In this document: positions 52,675 through 60,601 of the stretch, piece by piece | How the letters are laid out: each line of letters opens with the position of its first letter | Numbering within the stretch: position 1 is the stretch's first letter | Origin: an uncultured Collinsella sp. | GTDB lineage: Bacteria; Actinomycetota; Coriobacteriia; Coriobacteriales; Coriobacteriaceae | NCBI GenBank assembly: GCA_958352845.1 | Contig: CATWQC010000007.1 | Location: forward strand, 1 to 64,000 | DNA length: 64,000 nucleotides | Direction: 5' to 3' | Made by a program: the position numbers and the translations under genes | Notes under the pieces: generated by a model | The model's database searches: none | What the model saw: only the letters and a program-made list of their open reading frames with translations | Told to the model about the DNA's origin: nothing

Positions 52675-53439
52675 CTAGCAGATGACCTGCGTGTGTTCCT
52701 CGATGGCGGCGCGATCCTCGGCGGTAATACCCGGCTCGCACACCACGGCGTCCAAATTGTCCAGGCGGCAGAAGGTGTAGAAGTCGCGCTTACCAATTTT
52801 GCTGGAATCGGCAATCAAGTAGCGCGAGTCTGCCTTGCTAAAGGCGAGCTGCTGGATACGGCCCTCGTCCATGTTGGACGTAGATACGTCGCCATCCAGA
52901 ATGCCGTTGGCACCGATAAACGCCGCGTCGATGCCCAGCGCACGCAGGGCATCCTCGGCCGTTGGTCCCACAAAAGCGGCGGTGCGGCGACGGTACATAC
53001 CACCCACGAGGCACAGGTCACAGTCCTCGCGCGCCTCGAGCAGGTTAAACACCGAGAGCGAATTGGTCACAATGCGCAGGCGAAACGCCGGCAGCATCGA
53101 GACCATCTGCTCAACCGTGGTGCCCGTACCCAAAAAGATGGTCGAGCCTTCCTCGATAAGCTCCACAGCGCGGCGCGCGATCTGCAGCTTTTCCCCGGCA
53201 TGCTTGGTACGCTTTTCGCTGTGCGAATACTCGTGGCGCAACATAGCATGTGGACGGCCCTGCGCGCTTCGGGCTCCACCGTGCACGCGCTCAATCTCAC
53301 CTAGGCTCGCAAGCTCCTCAAGATCGCGGCGGATCGTCATATCCGAGACGCCCAGTGCGTCCGAGATCTCCTTGACCGAGACCGTGCCCTGTTCCTCGAG
53401 CAGCTGACGAACCTTATCCTGTCGCTCCGCCTTAATCAC
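52675..53439 (-). CDS. DeoR-family repressor, LacR-like
   Basis: A 254-aa repressor starting at GTG 53439 (GAGG eight bases upstream). HTH: RQDKVRQLLEEQGTVSVKEISDALGVSDMTIRRDLEEL then RVHGGARS. The sensor domain has GSTIFLGTGTTVEQM, VTNSLSVFNLLE and LVGGMYRRRTAAFVGP, as in LacR of Gram-positive lac operons, whose inducer is tagatose-6-phosphate. Its own upstream region has CAAACA-N4-CGAACA (53473-53488), close to the TGAACA-N4-CGAACA sites before lacA and lacF, so it is the best candidate regulator of those genes. Confidence 0.9.
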   Translation of the reverse strand: MIKAERQDKVRQLLEEQGTVSVKEISDALGVSDMTIRRDLEELASLGEIERVHGGARSAQGRPHAMLRHEYSHSEKRTKHAGEKLQIARRAVELIEEGSTIFLGTGTTVEQMVSMLPAFRLRIVTNSLSVFNLLEAREDCDLCLVGGMYRRRTAAFVGPTAEDALRALGIDAAFIGANGILDGDVSTSNMDEGRIQQLAFSKADSRYLIADSSKIGKRDFYTFCRLDNLDAVVCEPGITAEDRAAIEEHTQVIC

Positions 53440-53472
53440 GATGAATCCTCGCCGTTCTTTGCGCGCATATCA

Positions 53473-53488
53473 TTCAAACAGTAACGAA
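53473..53488 (-). promoter_or_regulatory. Candidate LacR autoregulatory site
   Basis: CAAACAGTAACGAACA, 34 bases upstream of the repressor start; same N4 layout as the sites at 29727 and 31715. Confidence 0.55.
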
Positions 53489-53645
53489 CAAATTGTATCA
53501 GACTCGTGCGCGTCAAAAATCAACGCCAGCACAGCTCCAATCATCACTTTTTTGAGAAAAATACCCCCTGCTTTAGTGGGGTGTAGTGATAATCCCGCCT
53601 GTTCGCGCTACAGTTTGTCGGAAATACCTCGATGTTAGGAACCAA

Positions 53646-54698
53646 ATGATCACTTCCGAGCTTTTCGGCACCGCGCCGTGCGGTACCCCCGTTCATCGTT
53701 ACACCCTCAACGGGCCCGAGATCTGCGTTCGCATTATGGACTATGGCGCCACCGTGCTGGGTATCGATGTGCCCGATATTCCCGGCAACGTGCGCGATGT
53801 GGTGCTGGGCTTCGATAAGCTCGAGGATTACTTTGACAACCCCGCCTGCTTTGGCGCGACCATCGGCCCCGTGGCAAACCGCACCGCGGGCGCCACGATC
53901 ACCATCGACGGCACGGACTGGCATATGCCGGCCAACGAAGGCGTCAACAACCTGCACAGCGATCTTGAGCACGGTCTGCATAAACGCGTGTGGGATGCTG
54001 AGCTCGACGAGGTCCACAATGCCGTGCGCATGACCACCTCGCTTGAGGATGGCGAACTGGGCCTTCCCGGCAACCGCACCTTTACGGCCGTGTTTACCGT
54101 TACACGCACCGGCGTCTTTCGCATCGAGTATGGCTGCGAGAGCGACCGCGCCACCTACGTGTCCATGACCAACCACACGTACTTTAACCTTGCCGGTCAT
54201 AACGCCGGCATGGACTGTGAGCACTTCTTTGTTGCTAACGCTGCTCACTACCTGCCCATTAACGAGCAGAACATCCCCACCGGCGAGATTGCTCCGGTCG
54301 AGGGAACACCGTTTGACTTCCGCGAGCTGCGCCCCGTCGCACCCGGCATGGAGGCCGACGACCCGCAGATTAAGCAAGCCCGTGGCTACGATCACTGCCT
54401 GTGCATCGATGGCTATCAGTACGGGCGCAACCTGCGTCGCGCCCTGCATGTTGAGGAGATGTGGACCGGCCGTGAGCTGGACTACTACACCACCGCCCCG
54501 GGCGTGCAGCTCTACACCGGCAACTGGCTGGGCGACGAGCACGCCAAGGACGATGCTAACTATGGCTGGGGCGCCGGCTTTGCCCTCGAGGCCGAGATGT
54601 ACCCCGACACGCCGCACCAGCCGCTGTTCCCGCAGGGCATTGTGGGCCCGGGTCACCCCTACAGCAATGTGATCGAGTACCACTTTATGAGGCACTAA
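53646..54698 (+). CDS. galM: Aldose 1-epimerase (galactose mutarotase)
   Basis: Interconverts alpha and beta galactose (or glucose) before galactokinase. It is 350 aa from the ATG at 53646 (AGGAA upstream). GalM landmarks: IMDYGATVLGIDVPD, GATIGPVANRTAGA, VNNLHS (His), MTNHTYFNLAGH (catalytic His), GYDHCLCID and the catalytic Glu region WGAGFALEAEMYPDTPHQ. It is divergent from the LacR-like repressor. It is a true GalM and only distantly related to the LacX-like pair at 27517 and 57615. Confidence 0.94.
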   Translation: MITSELFGTAPCGTPVHRYTLNGPEICVRIMDYGATVLGIDVPDIPGNVRDVVLGFDKLEDYFDNPACFGATIGPVANRTAGATITIDGTDWHMPANEGVNNLHSDLEHGLHKRVWDAELDEVHNAVRMTTSLEDGELGLPGNRTFTAVFTVTRTGVFRIEYGCESDRATYVSMTNHTYFNLAGHNAGMDCEHFFVANAAHYLPINEQNIPTGEIAPVEGTPFDFRELRPVAPGMEADDPQIKQARGYDHCLCIDGYQYGRNLRRALHVEEMWTGRELDYYTTAPGVQLYTGNWLGDEHAKDDANYGWGAGFALEAEMYPDTPHQPLFPQGIVGPGHPYSNVIEYHFMRH

Positions 54699-54806
54699 GC
54701 CCACAACGCGACATCTCGCACAGCAACGCCCGCCGGCACCACCGCCAATGGGCGCTGCTTCATGCCTAAATCCTTCTTTTCGATGCCACCGAATTGGTGA
54801 CATAAC

Positions 54807-54958
54807 AAAACTATGCCGAATTACTACGATGAACCCACTATGTCCGACCACGCGCTGGTTTATAAAAAATTAGCAACTCGTCTACCTGCGGTTTTATTCT
54901 CTGCAAATTTGGCATGCTCGGCGATAAGCAATTCATCGTAGTAAACCGGCATAGTTTT
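54807..54958. repeat. Long palindromic element with conserved core, copy 2
   Basis: Outer arms at 54807-54833 and 54932-54958 match at 25 of 27 positions (AAAACTATGCCG... inverted). The core has TCCGACCACGC, ACCTGCGGTTTTATT (54884-54898) and TGCTCGGC, as in the element at 13540-13660, whose outer arms differ completely. No gene is seen in 54699-55024. Confidence 0.7.
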
Positions 54959-55024
54959 GGCGGACAGCGCCACACAGATCCCCTACGAAGGCAAAATGAT
55001 CCGTTTTCCTCCGTCCCCAAGGGA

Positions 55025-55507
55025 TCAGTTGAACAGATTGCCGATGGGGTCGGGGGCGGAACTGGGGAGATAGCGGATTTCTAGTTCTATGCCGAGCTTT
55101 TGCAGCTCTCTGAGAACAGCGACGTCTGTGTCGTCTACGGCAACTGCGGGCGTTGCGGGACGCTTGCCCTCCCCTGCCTGCATATGACCAATGCTGATCT
55201 TGGTGATCGGCACACCGCCCTTAACCAGCGCGAGCGCATCGGAGGGTGAGGCCACCATGATCAGAATCAATTGGCGAGGCGTTGCGGTATGAATGACGTC
55301 GATGGTCCTTTGCACCGAGAAAAACCGCGTCCAAACGCCTTCTGGCGCCGCCACCCTCATGGGTGCCCATTGGCGCGAATCTGCCGCGATCTCATCGTTG
55401 ACGATTAGGACAAGGTTGGAACCCACGGCTTCGTTCCACAGCTCAACGTCTTGTCCGTAAATGAAACGGTCGTCGATGCGTGCGAGAAGAATCTTGGGCT
55501 GAGTCAT
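55025..55507 (-). CDS. PTS mannose/sorbose-family IIB-like protein lacking the active His
   Basis: A 160-aa protein of the mannose/fructose/sorbose IIB fold from the ATG at 55507. It has LLARIDDRFIYGQDVELWN, where active IIB proteins have R-IDDR-IHGQ. The phosphorylated His is replaced by Tyr17 (TAC). The rest is typical: LVLIVNDEIAADSRQW, PITKISIGHMQAGEGKR and VAVDDTDVAVLRELQKLGIELEIRYLP. It has no IIA, IIC or IID neighbours. It may be a regulatory or sensor relative, or a decaying gene; the reading frame is intact. The RBS is weak. Confidence 0.85.
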   Translation of the reverse strand: MTQPKILLARIDDRFIYGQDVELWNEAVGSNLVLIVNDEIAADSRQWAPMRVAAPEGVWTRFFSVQRTIDVIHTATPRQLILIMVASPSDALALVKGGVPITKISIGHMQAGEGKRPATPAVAVDDTDVAVLRELQKLGIELEIRYLPSSAPDPIGNLFN

Positions 55508-55664
55508 CGCTGCCCCATTCTGTTTGAGACCCGTAAGAGCAAGACATCGCGTCTCCAATATTAGTGCATTTAAAGTGAGAAAAGCCGTCAGAACACTTGC
55601 GCGGATTTGCGATGTCCCGTATCATAGACAGCCGTTGACGCCTCAGTTGCGCCATCACATGGCC

Positions 55665-55740
55665 GCCAGCGTAGCTCAGTTGGTAGAGCACCGCTCTCGT
55701 AAAGCGGGGGTCACCGGTTCGAGCCCGGTCGCTGGCTCCA
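55665..55740 (+). tRNA. tRNA-Thr (CGT anticodon)
   Basis: A 76-nt cloverleaf: acceptor GCCAGCG/CGCTGGC, D-arm GCTCAGTTGGTAGAGC, anticodon stem CCGCT/AGCGG with loop CTCGTAA (anticodon CGT at 55698-55700), T-arm ACCGG-TTCGAGC-CCGGT, discriminator T and encoded CCA. It reads ACG threonine codons. Confidence 0.97.
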
Positions 55741-55751
55741 TTGCACAAGAT

Positions 55752-55775
55752 AGCCGCCTTCGGGCGGCTTTTTTG
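55752..55775 (+). terminator. Terminator of the tRNA gene
   Basis: GCCGCC-TTCG-GGCGGC followed by TTTTTT, 12 bases after the CCA end. Confidence 0.9.
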
Positions 55776-55948
55776 TTGCTGATTTCGGGCGCGCATCCGC
55801 CAATCCAAGCACAACGCCGCCGGAAACTCCCCTACTCAACAAAAGCCCCGCCAACCGCAATCCCCAAAGGAACCGCGATCAGCGGGGCCCAAGCGAGCTC
55901 CCCCAAGGGATAACGCTCGCAACACGAACAGCTCAGCCGAGCAGTGCG

Positions 55949-56422
55949 TTACTCCTCCCAGTAAGCGTCTGCAAGCAGCTTAAAGCAGATCTTCTTGACC
56001 GGCTGTGCGCCATCGCCCGGGAACTCGAGCGTGGGCATGTGAGGCTCGCCGGCAACAAACAGCGCGAACTTGTCGTCGGCAAGATCGCCGGCGATCGAAG
56101 CGTCGGAATCGACCAGATCGTAGTCGTCCTTCTCGTCAAACTCCTGAACCAGCGTCAGGCTGCCCGTGGCAACCTTAAAGGCCTCGCGACCCTCGACGTC
56201 GATCTGCAGGTCGTGATAGCGCTGATGCGTCTCATAGTGAGCCTCGGCTTCGGGACGCGTCGTGGGAGCCATGACGTTCGCAAAGACCTTGTCGCCCAGA
56301 ATCGGATGGCTGCCGACCTCGAGCTTCGCCGGATCGTTCTCCTCGAGCCAGTCGATCAGCACGTCGAGGCCCTTGAGCATTCCACGGTACTCCTCGATAT
56401 CGCCCAATGCACCGTAAATCAT
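55949..56422 (-). CDS. YhcH/YjgK/YiaL family protein
   Basis: A 157-aa cupin-like protein: MIYGALGDIEEYRGMLKGLDVLIDWL, THQRYHDLQIDVEGRE (conserved His/Asp metal-site region), LFVAGEPHMPTLEF and a C-terminal VKKICFKLL. Family members occur in sialic acid, amino-sugar and pentose operons (also EbgC) and may act as sugar anomerases. Here it follows the nagA remnant and second lacC on the same strand, and lies near nagA and agaS, fitting amino-sugar catabolism. RBS AGAGGGG. Confidence 0.88.
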   Translation of the reverse strand: MIYGALGDIEEYRGMLKGLDVLIDWLEENDPAKLEVGSHPILGDKVFANVMAPTTRPEAEAHYETHQRYHDLQIDVEGREAFKVATGSLTLVQEFDEKDDYDLVDSDASIAGDLADDKFALFVAGEPHMPTLEFPGDGAQPVKKICFKLLADAYWEE

Positions 56423-56454
56423 CTAAATCCCCTCTCGGATCGTTTCTTTGGCGG

Positions 56455-56592
56455 CTACTCGGCAAACGCATTACCGACGCTGTTGCCACCCACATGCGTC
56501 TCGACCAGGGTAAGGTCGGGATTGAACACGACAACGTCGGCGTCGCGCCCCGACATAATGCTATCGCACTTGTCGTCGACATGAGCTAGCAA
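56455..56592 (-). pseudogene. nagA: 3' remnant of a second nagA
   Basis: Read on the minus strand this encodes HVDDKCDSIMSGRDADVVVF, then NPDLTLVETHVGGNSVGNAFAE and a stop, nearly identical to the last ~42 residues of the complete NagA at 59315. There is no start codon or upstream NagA sequence; homology breaks off at about 56590, just before the end of the second lacC gene. It is thus the tail of a former nagA copy whose 5' part was replaced when the lacC-lacX pair arrived or by recombination between copies. Confidence 0.88.
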
Positions 56593-56619
56593 CCGATGCC
56601 GGGGCCGCAGCACAAGCTC

Positions 56620-57555
56620 CTACAGCTCGGTCACGACAACGCCGTTGTAAACCTCGTCCCAACGATCCATAACCAAGTGGCCAGTCATGGGATCCATGGC
56701 ATTGAGCTTGCCGCAGGTGTTGGCGGTACGCAGCACCGTCTCGTCGTCGGCGCCGGCAGCAATCGCATGTGCGAAACCGGCAATGGTCGAATCGCCAGAG
56801 CCCGTAGCGTTAACGGCGGGGATATCGGGGGTCTTGGCGCGGAACGCACGGCCGTTATGGAAACCAACGGAGCCGGCAGCGCCCATGGATACGACGACCC
56901 AGGGGATATCGGAGAAGCGGGCGTCAGAGGCGAGCGCAGAACGGAGCTCGTCCACATCGTCGGTGGTAAAGCTCGTGCCCAGAAGGCCGTTAATTTCGGT
57001 CAGGTTAGGCTTAACCAGCTCAGGCTTGACCTTGGACTTGAGCGCAGCCTCGAGCGAGGCGCCCGAGGTATCGAGCAGCACCTTGGCGCCGGCGTTCTCT
57101 GCAATGCCCGTGATCTTGGCGTAGTAGTCCGCCTCGACGCCGCGGGGCAGCGAACCCGAGATGGTAACGACATCGGCCTTGCTCGCAAGCTCGGCGAACT
57201 TGGCGGTAAAGGCATCGAGCTCCTCGGGGGCAATCGTCGGGCCGCTCTCGAGCAACTCGGTCTGGTTGCCAGCATGAAGGATATTGAGGCAGATGCGGGT
57301 CTCGCCCTTGATGGGCACAAAATCATTCTTAATGCCGTTGGCATCCATGAGCTCGGCCATATAGGCGCCCATATGACCACCAAGCAAGCCGGTTGCCACA
57401 ACGTCGTCGCCCAGCTGGCCCAGGACGCGGGCCACGTTGAGGCCCTTACCGCCGGCGGTCTTTTCGGGCGTCACGCGGTTGACGTCGTCGATAATGAGCT
57501 CATCGAGCTGATAGCGCGTATCGACGGACGGGTTCATCGTAACGGTGAGGATCAT
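56620..57555 (-). CDS. lacC: Tagatose-6-phosphate kinase, second copy
   Basis: A 311-aa PfkB kinase, close to identical in layout and most residues to the lacC at 26525 (MILTVTMNPSVDTRYQLDELIIDDVNRV, TAGGKGLNVARVL, NATGSGDSTIAGF). Here it lies among amino-sugar genes, where tagatose-6-phosphate arises from galactosamine-6-phosphate through AgaS, so it may serve N-acetylgalactosamine use. It is followed by the nagA remnant and preceded by a LacX-like gene, the same order as in the lac operon. Confidence 0.93.
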   Translation of the reverse strand: MILTVTMNPSVDTRYQLDELIIDDVNRVTPEKTAGGKGLNVARVLGQLGDDVVATGLLGGHMGAYMAELMDANGIKNDFVPIKGETRICLNILHAGNQTELLESGPTIAPEELDAFTAKFAELASKADVVTISGSLPRGVEADYYAKITGIAENAGAKVLLDTSGASLEAALKSKVKPELVKPNLTEINGLLGTSFTTDDVDELRSALASDARFSDIPWVVVSMGAAGSVGFHNGRAFRAKTPDIPAVNATGSGDSTIAGFAHAIAAGADDETVLRTANTCGKLNAMDPMTGHLVMDRWDEVYNGVVVTEL

Positions 57556-57614
57556 TTCTAGCTCCTTATCTCGCAGGCTCCTTATGCCTTGCAAAACGAA
57601 TTGGCTACATGCGA

Positions 57615-58496
57615 CTACAGAATCTCGATTGTGAACGAGCGCACGATGGTTTCTTTGGGCTTGGCGATAAGGCAGCCGCGCTTGTGCTCAAGCACGTCAT
57701 CCTCATCGGAACAGGTCGAGAGGCCGCCCCAGGGCTCAACTGCCACAAAATCGCCCTCGGGCTTGCTCCACACAATGAGATATGGGAAGCCCTCAAAGCT
57801 CAGGCGGACGCCCTTGTCCTCGCCCTTTTTGGAAAGCGTGACCTGACGGCTCTCGAGCACGTCAAAGATGGTCTCCGCAAAATCGAAGAGCTCATGTGAC
57901 AGAGGCAGCGTCTTTCCCACCATGGGGTTCTTGGAGCGATTGGTCACGTCAATCAAGCCAGTCGAGGGGACGGCAGTGCAAAGCTCAGCAGCCTCGTCTT
58001 TCTCAAAGCGCAACTCGTAGTCCGTATAGGCCTCGCCCTCATCGAGCGGGCACCTAAAGCCGGGATGACCGCCGATAAAGAACGGCATGTCCTCGGTTCC
58101 CTCGTTGGTCACCTCATAGGAGACGCGCACGGCGGTATCCTCGAGCGTATAACGGGCGACAAGCTTAAACGGATACGGATAATCGCTCAGCAGCGCGGCG
58201 TTATCCTCGGAAGCCAGGCACATCGCCAGCTCGTTCTCGCCTTGGCTCAGCAGCTTCCACTCCTGTTTGCGCGCAAATCCGTGGCGAGCGAGCTTTACAT
58301 GATGCCCGGCAAACGTCATGGCGCTGTTATCGCGCAAACCTCCGCAAATCGGGAAGCAAATCGGTGCCTGGCCGGACCACACGGCGGGATCGCCCTGCCA
58401 CAGATACTCGCGACCTCCGGCCTCAATCGAGGTAAACGAACCACCAGCCGTGGACACCTTAATAGAAATCGAATCGTTGGAGAGAGCGTATTCCAT
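57615..58496 (-). CDS. LacX-like aldose 1-epimerase family protein, second copy
   Basis: A 293-aa paralogue of the protein at 27517, with the same REYLWQGDPAVWSGQAPICF, KLARHGFARKQEWKL, GGHPGFRCPLDEGE and DDVLEHKRGC segments. ATG at 58496 behind AAAGGATG. It forms a duplicated lacX-lacC cassette with the next gene. Probably an anomerase for a phosphorylated galactose-type sugar; not tested. Confidence 0.86.
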   Translation of the reverse strand: MEYALSNDSISIKVSTAGGSFTSIEAGGREYLWQGDPAVWSGQAPICFPICGGLRDNSAMTFAGHHVKLARHGFARKQEWKLLSQGENELAMCLASEDNAALLSDYPYPFKLVARYTLEDTAVRVSYEVTNEGTEDMPFFIGGHPGFRCPLDEGEAYTDYELRFEKDEAAELCTAVPSTGLIDVTNRSKNPMVGKTLPLSHELFDFAETIFDVLESRQVTLSKKGEDKGVRLSFEGFPYLIVWSKPEGDFVAVEPWGGLSTCSDEDDVLEHKRGCLIAKPKETIVRSFTIEIL

Positions 58497-58654
58497 TGCC
58501 CATCCTTTCGAACAACTGCTTTTTTTGCTCGCAAGAACCCGTCTCGGCCCTGACCAAAGGACAAACCCGCACGTTCATCGATGCGTCCGGTATCCCAGCC
58601 ATGCAACGGGGTACCATACAGACATTGATGCAATTACAGCTGAAAGGCCTTCTT

Positions 58655-59239
58655 ATGCGAACCATCATCCTCTACGCCTCGCGCCATCACGGCAATACGA
58701 AAAAGCTCGTGGACGCCATCGTTGAGGCACACCCCGAGATCGATACCCTCGACGTCAAGGCGCTCGGCAAAAACGAGTATCCCAACCTGCACGAATATCA
58801 TCTGATCGGTGTCGCCACGGGCATCTATTACTCCGAGATCGACAAAGATATGGCGCGCGTGCTCACGAACGTGCTGCAGCCGCAGGACAAGGTGTTTGGC
58901 CTTATGACCTACGGTGGCAAAAACAAGTGGTACGGCAAGGATATCGATGGCATCTGCCGCATGAGGCAGGCCATCTTTATGGGTGTCTACGGCTGCCCCG
59001 GCTTTGATACGTGGGGGCCGTTCAAACTCACCGGCGGTGTCCAGAAGGGGCACCCAACTGCCGAAGAGATTAAGGGAGCTGTCGATTTCTTCGACAAAAT
59101 CGAAGATGAGTACGGCGACATCATCGTCGAAGAGTACGCCAAGCGCGAGAAGCGTCTAGCATACGAAAAGGAGCATCCCGCGGGGGGTCTTGTGGCCGGC
59201 GTCAAGCGCACGGCAAAGAAGATCGCTAACAAGCTGTAA
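58655..59239 (+). CDS. Flavodoxin-family protein
   Basis: A 194-aa protein from the ATG at 58655 (AAAGG eight bases upstream). The FMN-binding start is MRTIILYASRHHGNTKKLVDAI, followed by VATGIYYSEIDKDM, VFGLMTYGGKN and a C-terminal basic tail of ~40 residues (EEYAKREKRLAYEKEHPAGG...KRTAKKIANKL). It probably carries electrons; the donor or acceptor could be the flavodiiron protein system, but that is speculation. Divergent from lacX2 and convergent with nagA. Confidence 0.87.
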   Translation: MRTIILYASRHHGNTKKLVDAIVEAHPEIDTLDVKALGKNEYPNLHEYHLIGVATGIYYSEIDKDMARVLTNVLQPQDKVFGLMTYGGKNKWYGKDIDGICRMRQAIFMGVYGCPGFDTWGPFKLTGGVQKGHPTAEEIKGAVDFFDKIEDEYGDIIVEEYAKREKRLAYEKEHPAGGLVAGVKRTAKKIANKL

Positions 59240-59270
59240 CTGTTAAGGTGCTTTTGAGCGTTTAACCCAT

Positions 59271-59309
59271 ACGGCGGGTCCGAGCAGATTCGGGCCCGCC
59301 GTCCTTTTC
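59271..59309. terminator. Shared terminator of the flavodoxin and nagA genes
   Basis: The stem ACGGCGGG/CCCGCCGT with inner CCGA/TCGG is followed by CCTTTTCT, between the two convergent stop codons. Confidence 0.8.
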
Positions 59310-59314
59310 TATCG

Positions 59315-60484
59315 TTACTCGGTAAAGGCGTTGCCGACGCTCTGGCCGCCAACATACGTCTCGACGAGGGTGAGCTCATGGTCGAACACGACAAAGTCGG
59401 CGTCGCGACCCGGCATGATGCTGCCGCACTTATCCTCGATGTGCGCGGAGCGCGCCGGCACCTCAGTTGCCATGCGAATGGCGATATCGGCGCTGGCGAT
59501 GCCCCAGTCGACGATGTTCTTGACGCCCTGGGCAAGCGTGAGCACCGAGCCGGCAATGCTCTTGCCGTCGGCGAGCCAGCACAGGTTGTCCTTCATGATG
59601 ACGTCCATGCCACCACTGGTGTAGCTGCCCTCGGGCATGCCGCCGCAACCCAGGCAGTCGGTGATGAGCACCGTGTGCTGCCAGCCCTTTGCCTGCAGCA
59701 GCGCCTTGATGGCGGCAGGGTTTACGTGCTTGCCGTCACAGATGATCTCGGCGTAGGTCTCGGGCGTGGACATGGCAGCGCCCACGACACCGGGCTCACG
59801 GTGATGCAGCCCGCGCTGGCCGTTATAGGTATGCGTAAAGCAGCTGGCGCCGGCGTTGATGGCGGCGATGCACTCATCGTAGGTGGCGTCGGAGTGACCG
59901 ATGCTGGTCACCACACCCTTGGCGTTCAGAGCAGCCGCATAAGCAGCGGCACCGTCGCGCTCGGCCGCCATGGCGCTCTTAACGATGCGACCGCCCGCAG
60001 CCTCCTGCCACTGATCGAAGACCTCCTCGGAGGGATCGATCAGGTAAGCAGGGTTCTGCGCGCCCACGTGCTTCATGGTAAAGAAGGGACCTTCCAGGTA
60101 GATGCCCTGAATGCGAGCACCGCAGAAGTCGGGGCCGCGGCCCTCGTCAGCCTGGGCGATGGCGGCGCAGGCATCCTTGATCTGCTCGACGCCATCGGTG
60201 AACGTCGTGGGCAGCCAGCTGGTGGTACCGCGACGGGCGAGCTCGGTTGAGCTGATATCGATGCCCTCGGGATCGTTATCGGTAGTTGAGTGGTTGTAGA
60301 AGCCATGGATGTGAGTATCGACCATACCCGGTGCGATCCACGATCCCGTGTAGTCCTTAATCTCGCAAGAGGGCTCGTCGGCCTGCCAGGCGCCAAAAAC
60401 GCCATCCTCGACCATAAGATAGCCGCCCAGTTGCGGGCCTGCCGGCAAGAAGAACTTGTCAGCCTTAATTGCGTACGTGCTCAT
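59315..60484 (-). CDS. nagA: N-acetylglucosamine-6-phosphate deacetylase
   Basis: Removes the acetyl group from N-acetylglucosamine-6-phosphate or N-acetylgalactosamine-6-phosphate. It is 389 aa from the ATG at 60484 (GAGGAG upstream). Amidohydrolase features: IAPGMVDTHIHGFYNHST, IYLEGPFFTMKHVGAQNP (metal Glu), SIGHSDATYDE (His), CFTHTYNGQRGLHHREPG (His), LITDCLGCGG (catalytic Asp) and SIMPGRDADFVVFD. Being downstream of agaS on the same strand (117 bp), it may act mainly on the galactosamine derivative (AgaA role). Its C terminus is duplicated as a remnant at 56455. Confidence 0.94.
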   Translation of the reverse strand: MSTYAIKADKFFLPAGPQLGGYLMVEDGVFGAWQADEPSCEIKDYTGSWIAPGMVDTHIHGFYNHSTTDNDPEGIDISSTELARRGTTSWLPTTFTDGVEQIKDACAAIAQADEGRGPDFCGARIQGIYLEGPFFTMKHVGAQNPAYLIDPSEEVFDQWQEAAGGRIVKSAMAAERDGAAAYAAALNAKGVVTSIGHSDATYDECIAAINAGASCFTHTYNGQRGLHHREPGVVGAAMSTPETYAEIICDGKHVNPAAIKALLQAKGWQHTVLITDCLGCGGMPEGSYTSGGMDVIMKDNLCWLADGKSIAGSVLTLAQGVKNIVDWGIASADIAIRMATEVPARSAHIEDKCGSIMPGRDADFVVFDHELTLVETYVGGQSVGNAFTE

Positions 60485-60551
60485 ATGCACTCCTCGCTTC
60501 TAAAGCAGTTGACTGTGGTAATGCTTATACCCAGCTCACGTAAAACAAAAA

Positions 60552-60584
60552 GCGCCCGCCCGCCGTTATGAGCGGACGGGCGCC
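60552..60584 (-). terminator. Terminator-like hairpin between agaS and nagA
   Basis: On the minus strand the stem GGCGCCCG/CGGGCGC is followed by TTTTTGTTTTA, immediately after agaS. It may separate or attenuate transcription into nagA. Confidence 0.8.
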
Positions 60585-60601
60585 CTTACAGGGGGACGCG
60601 A

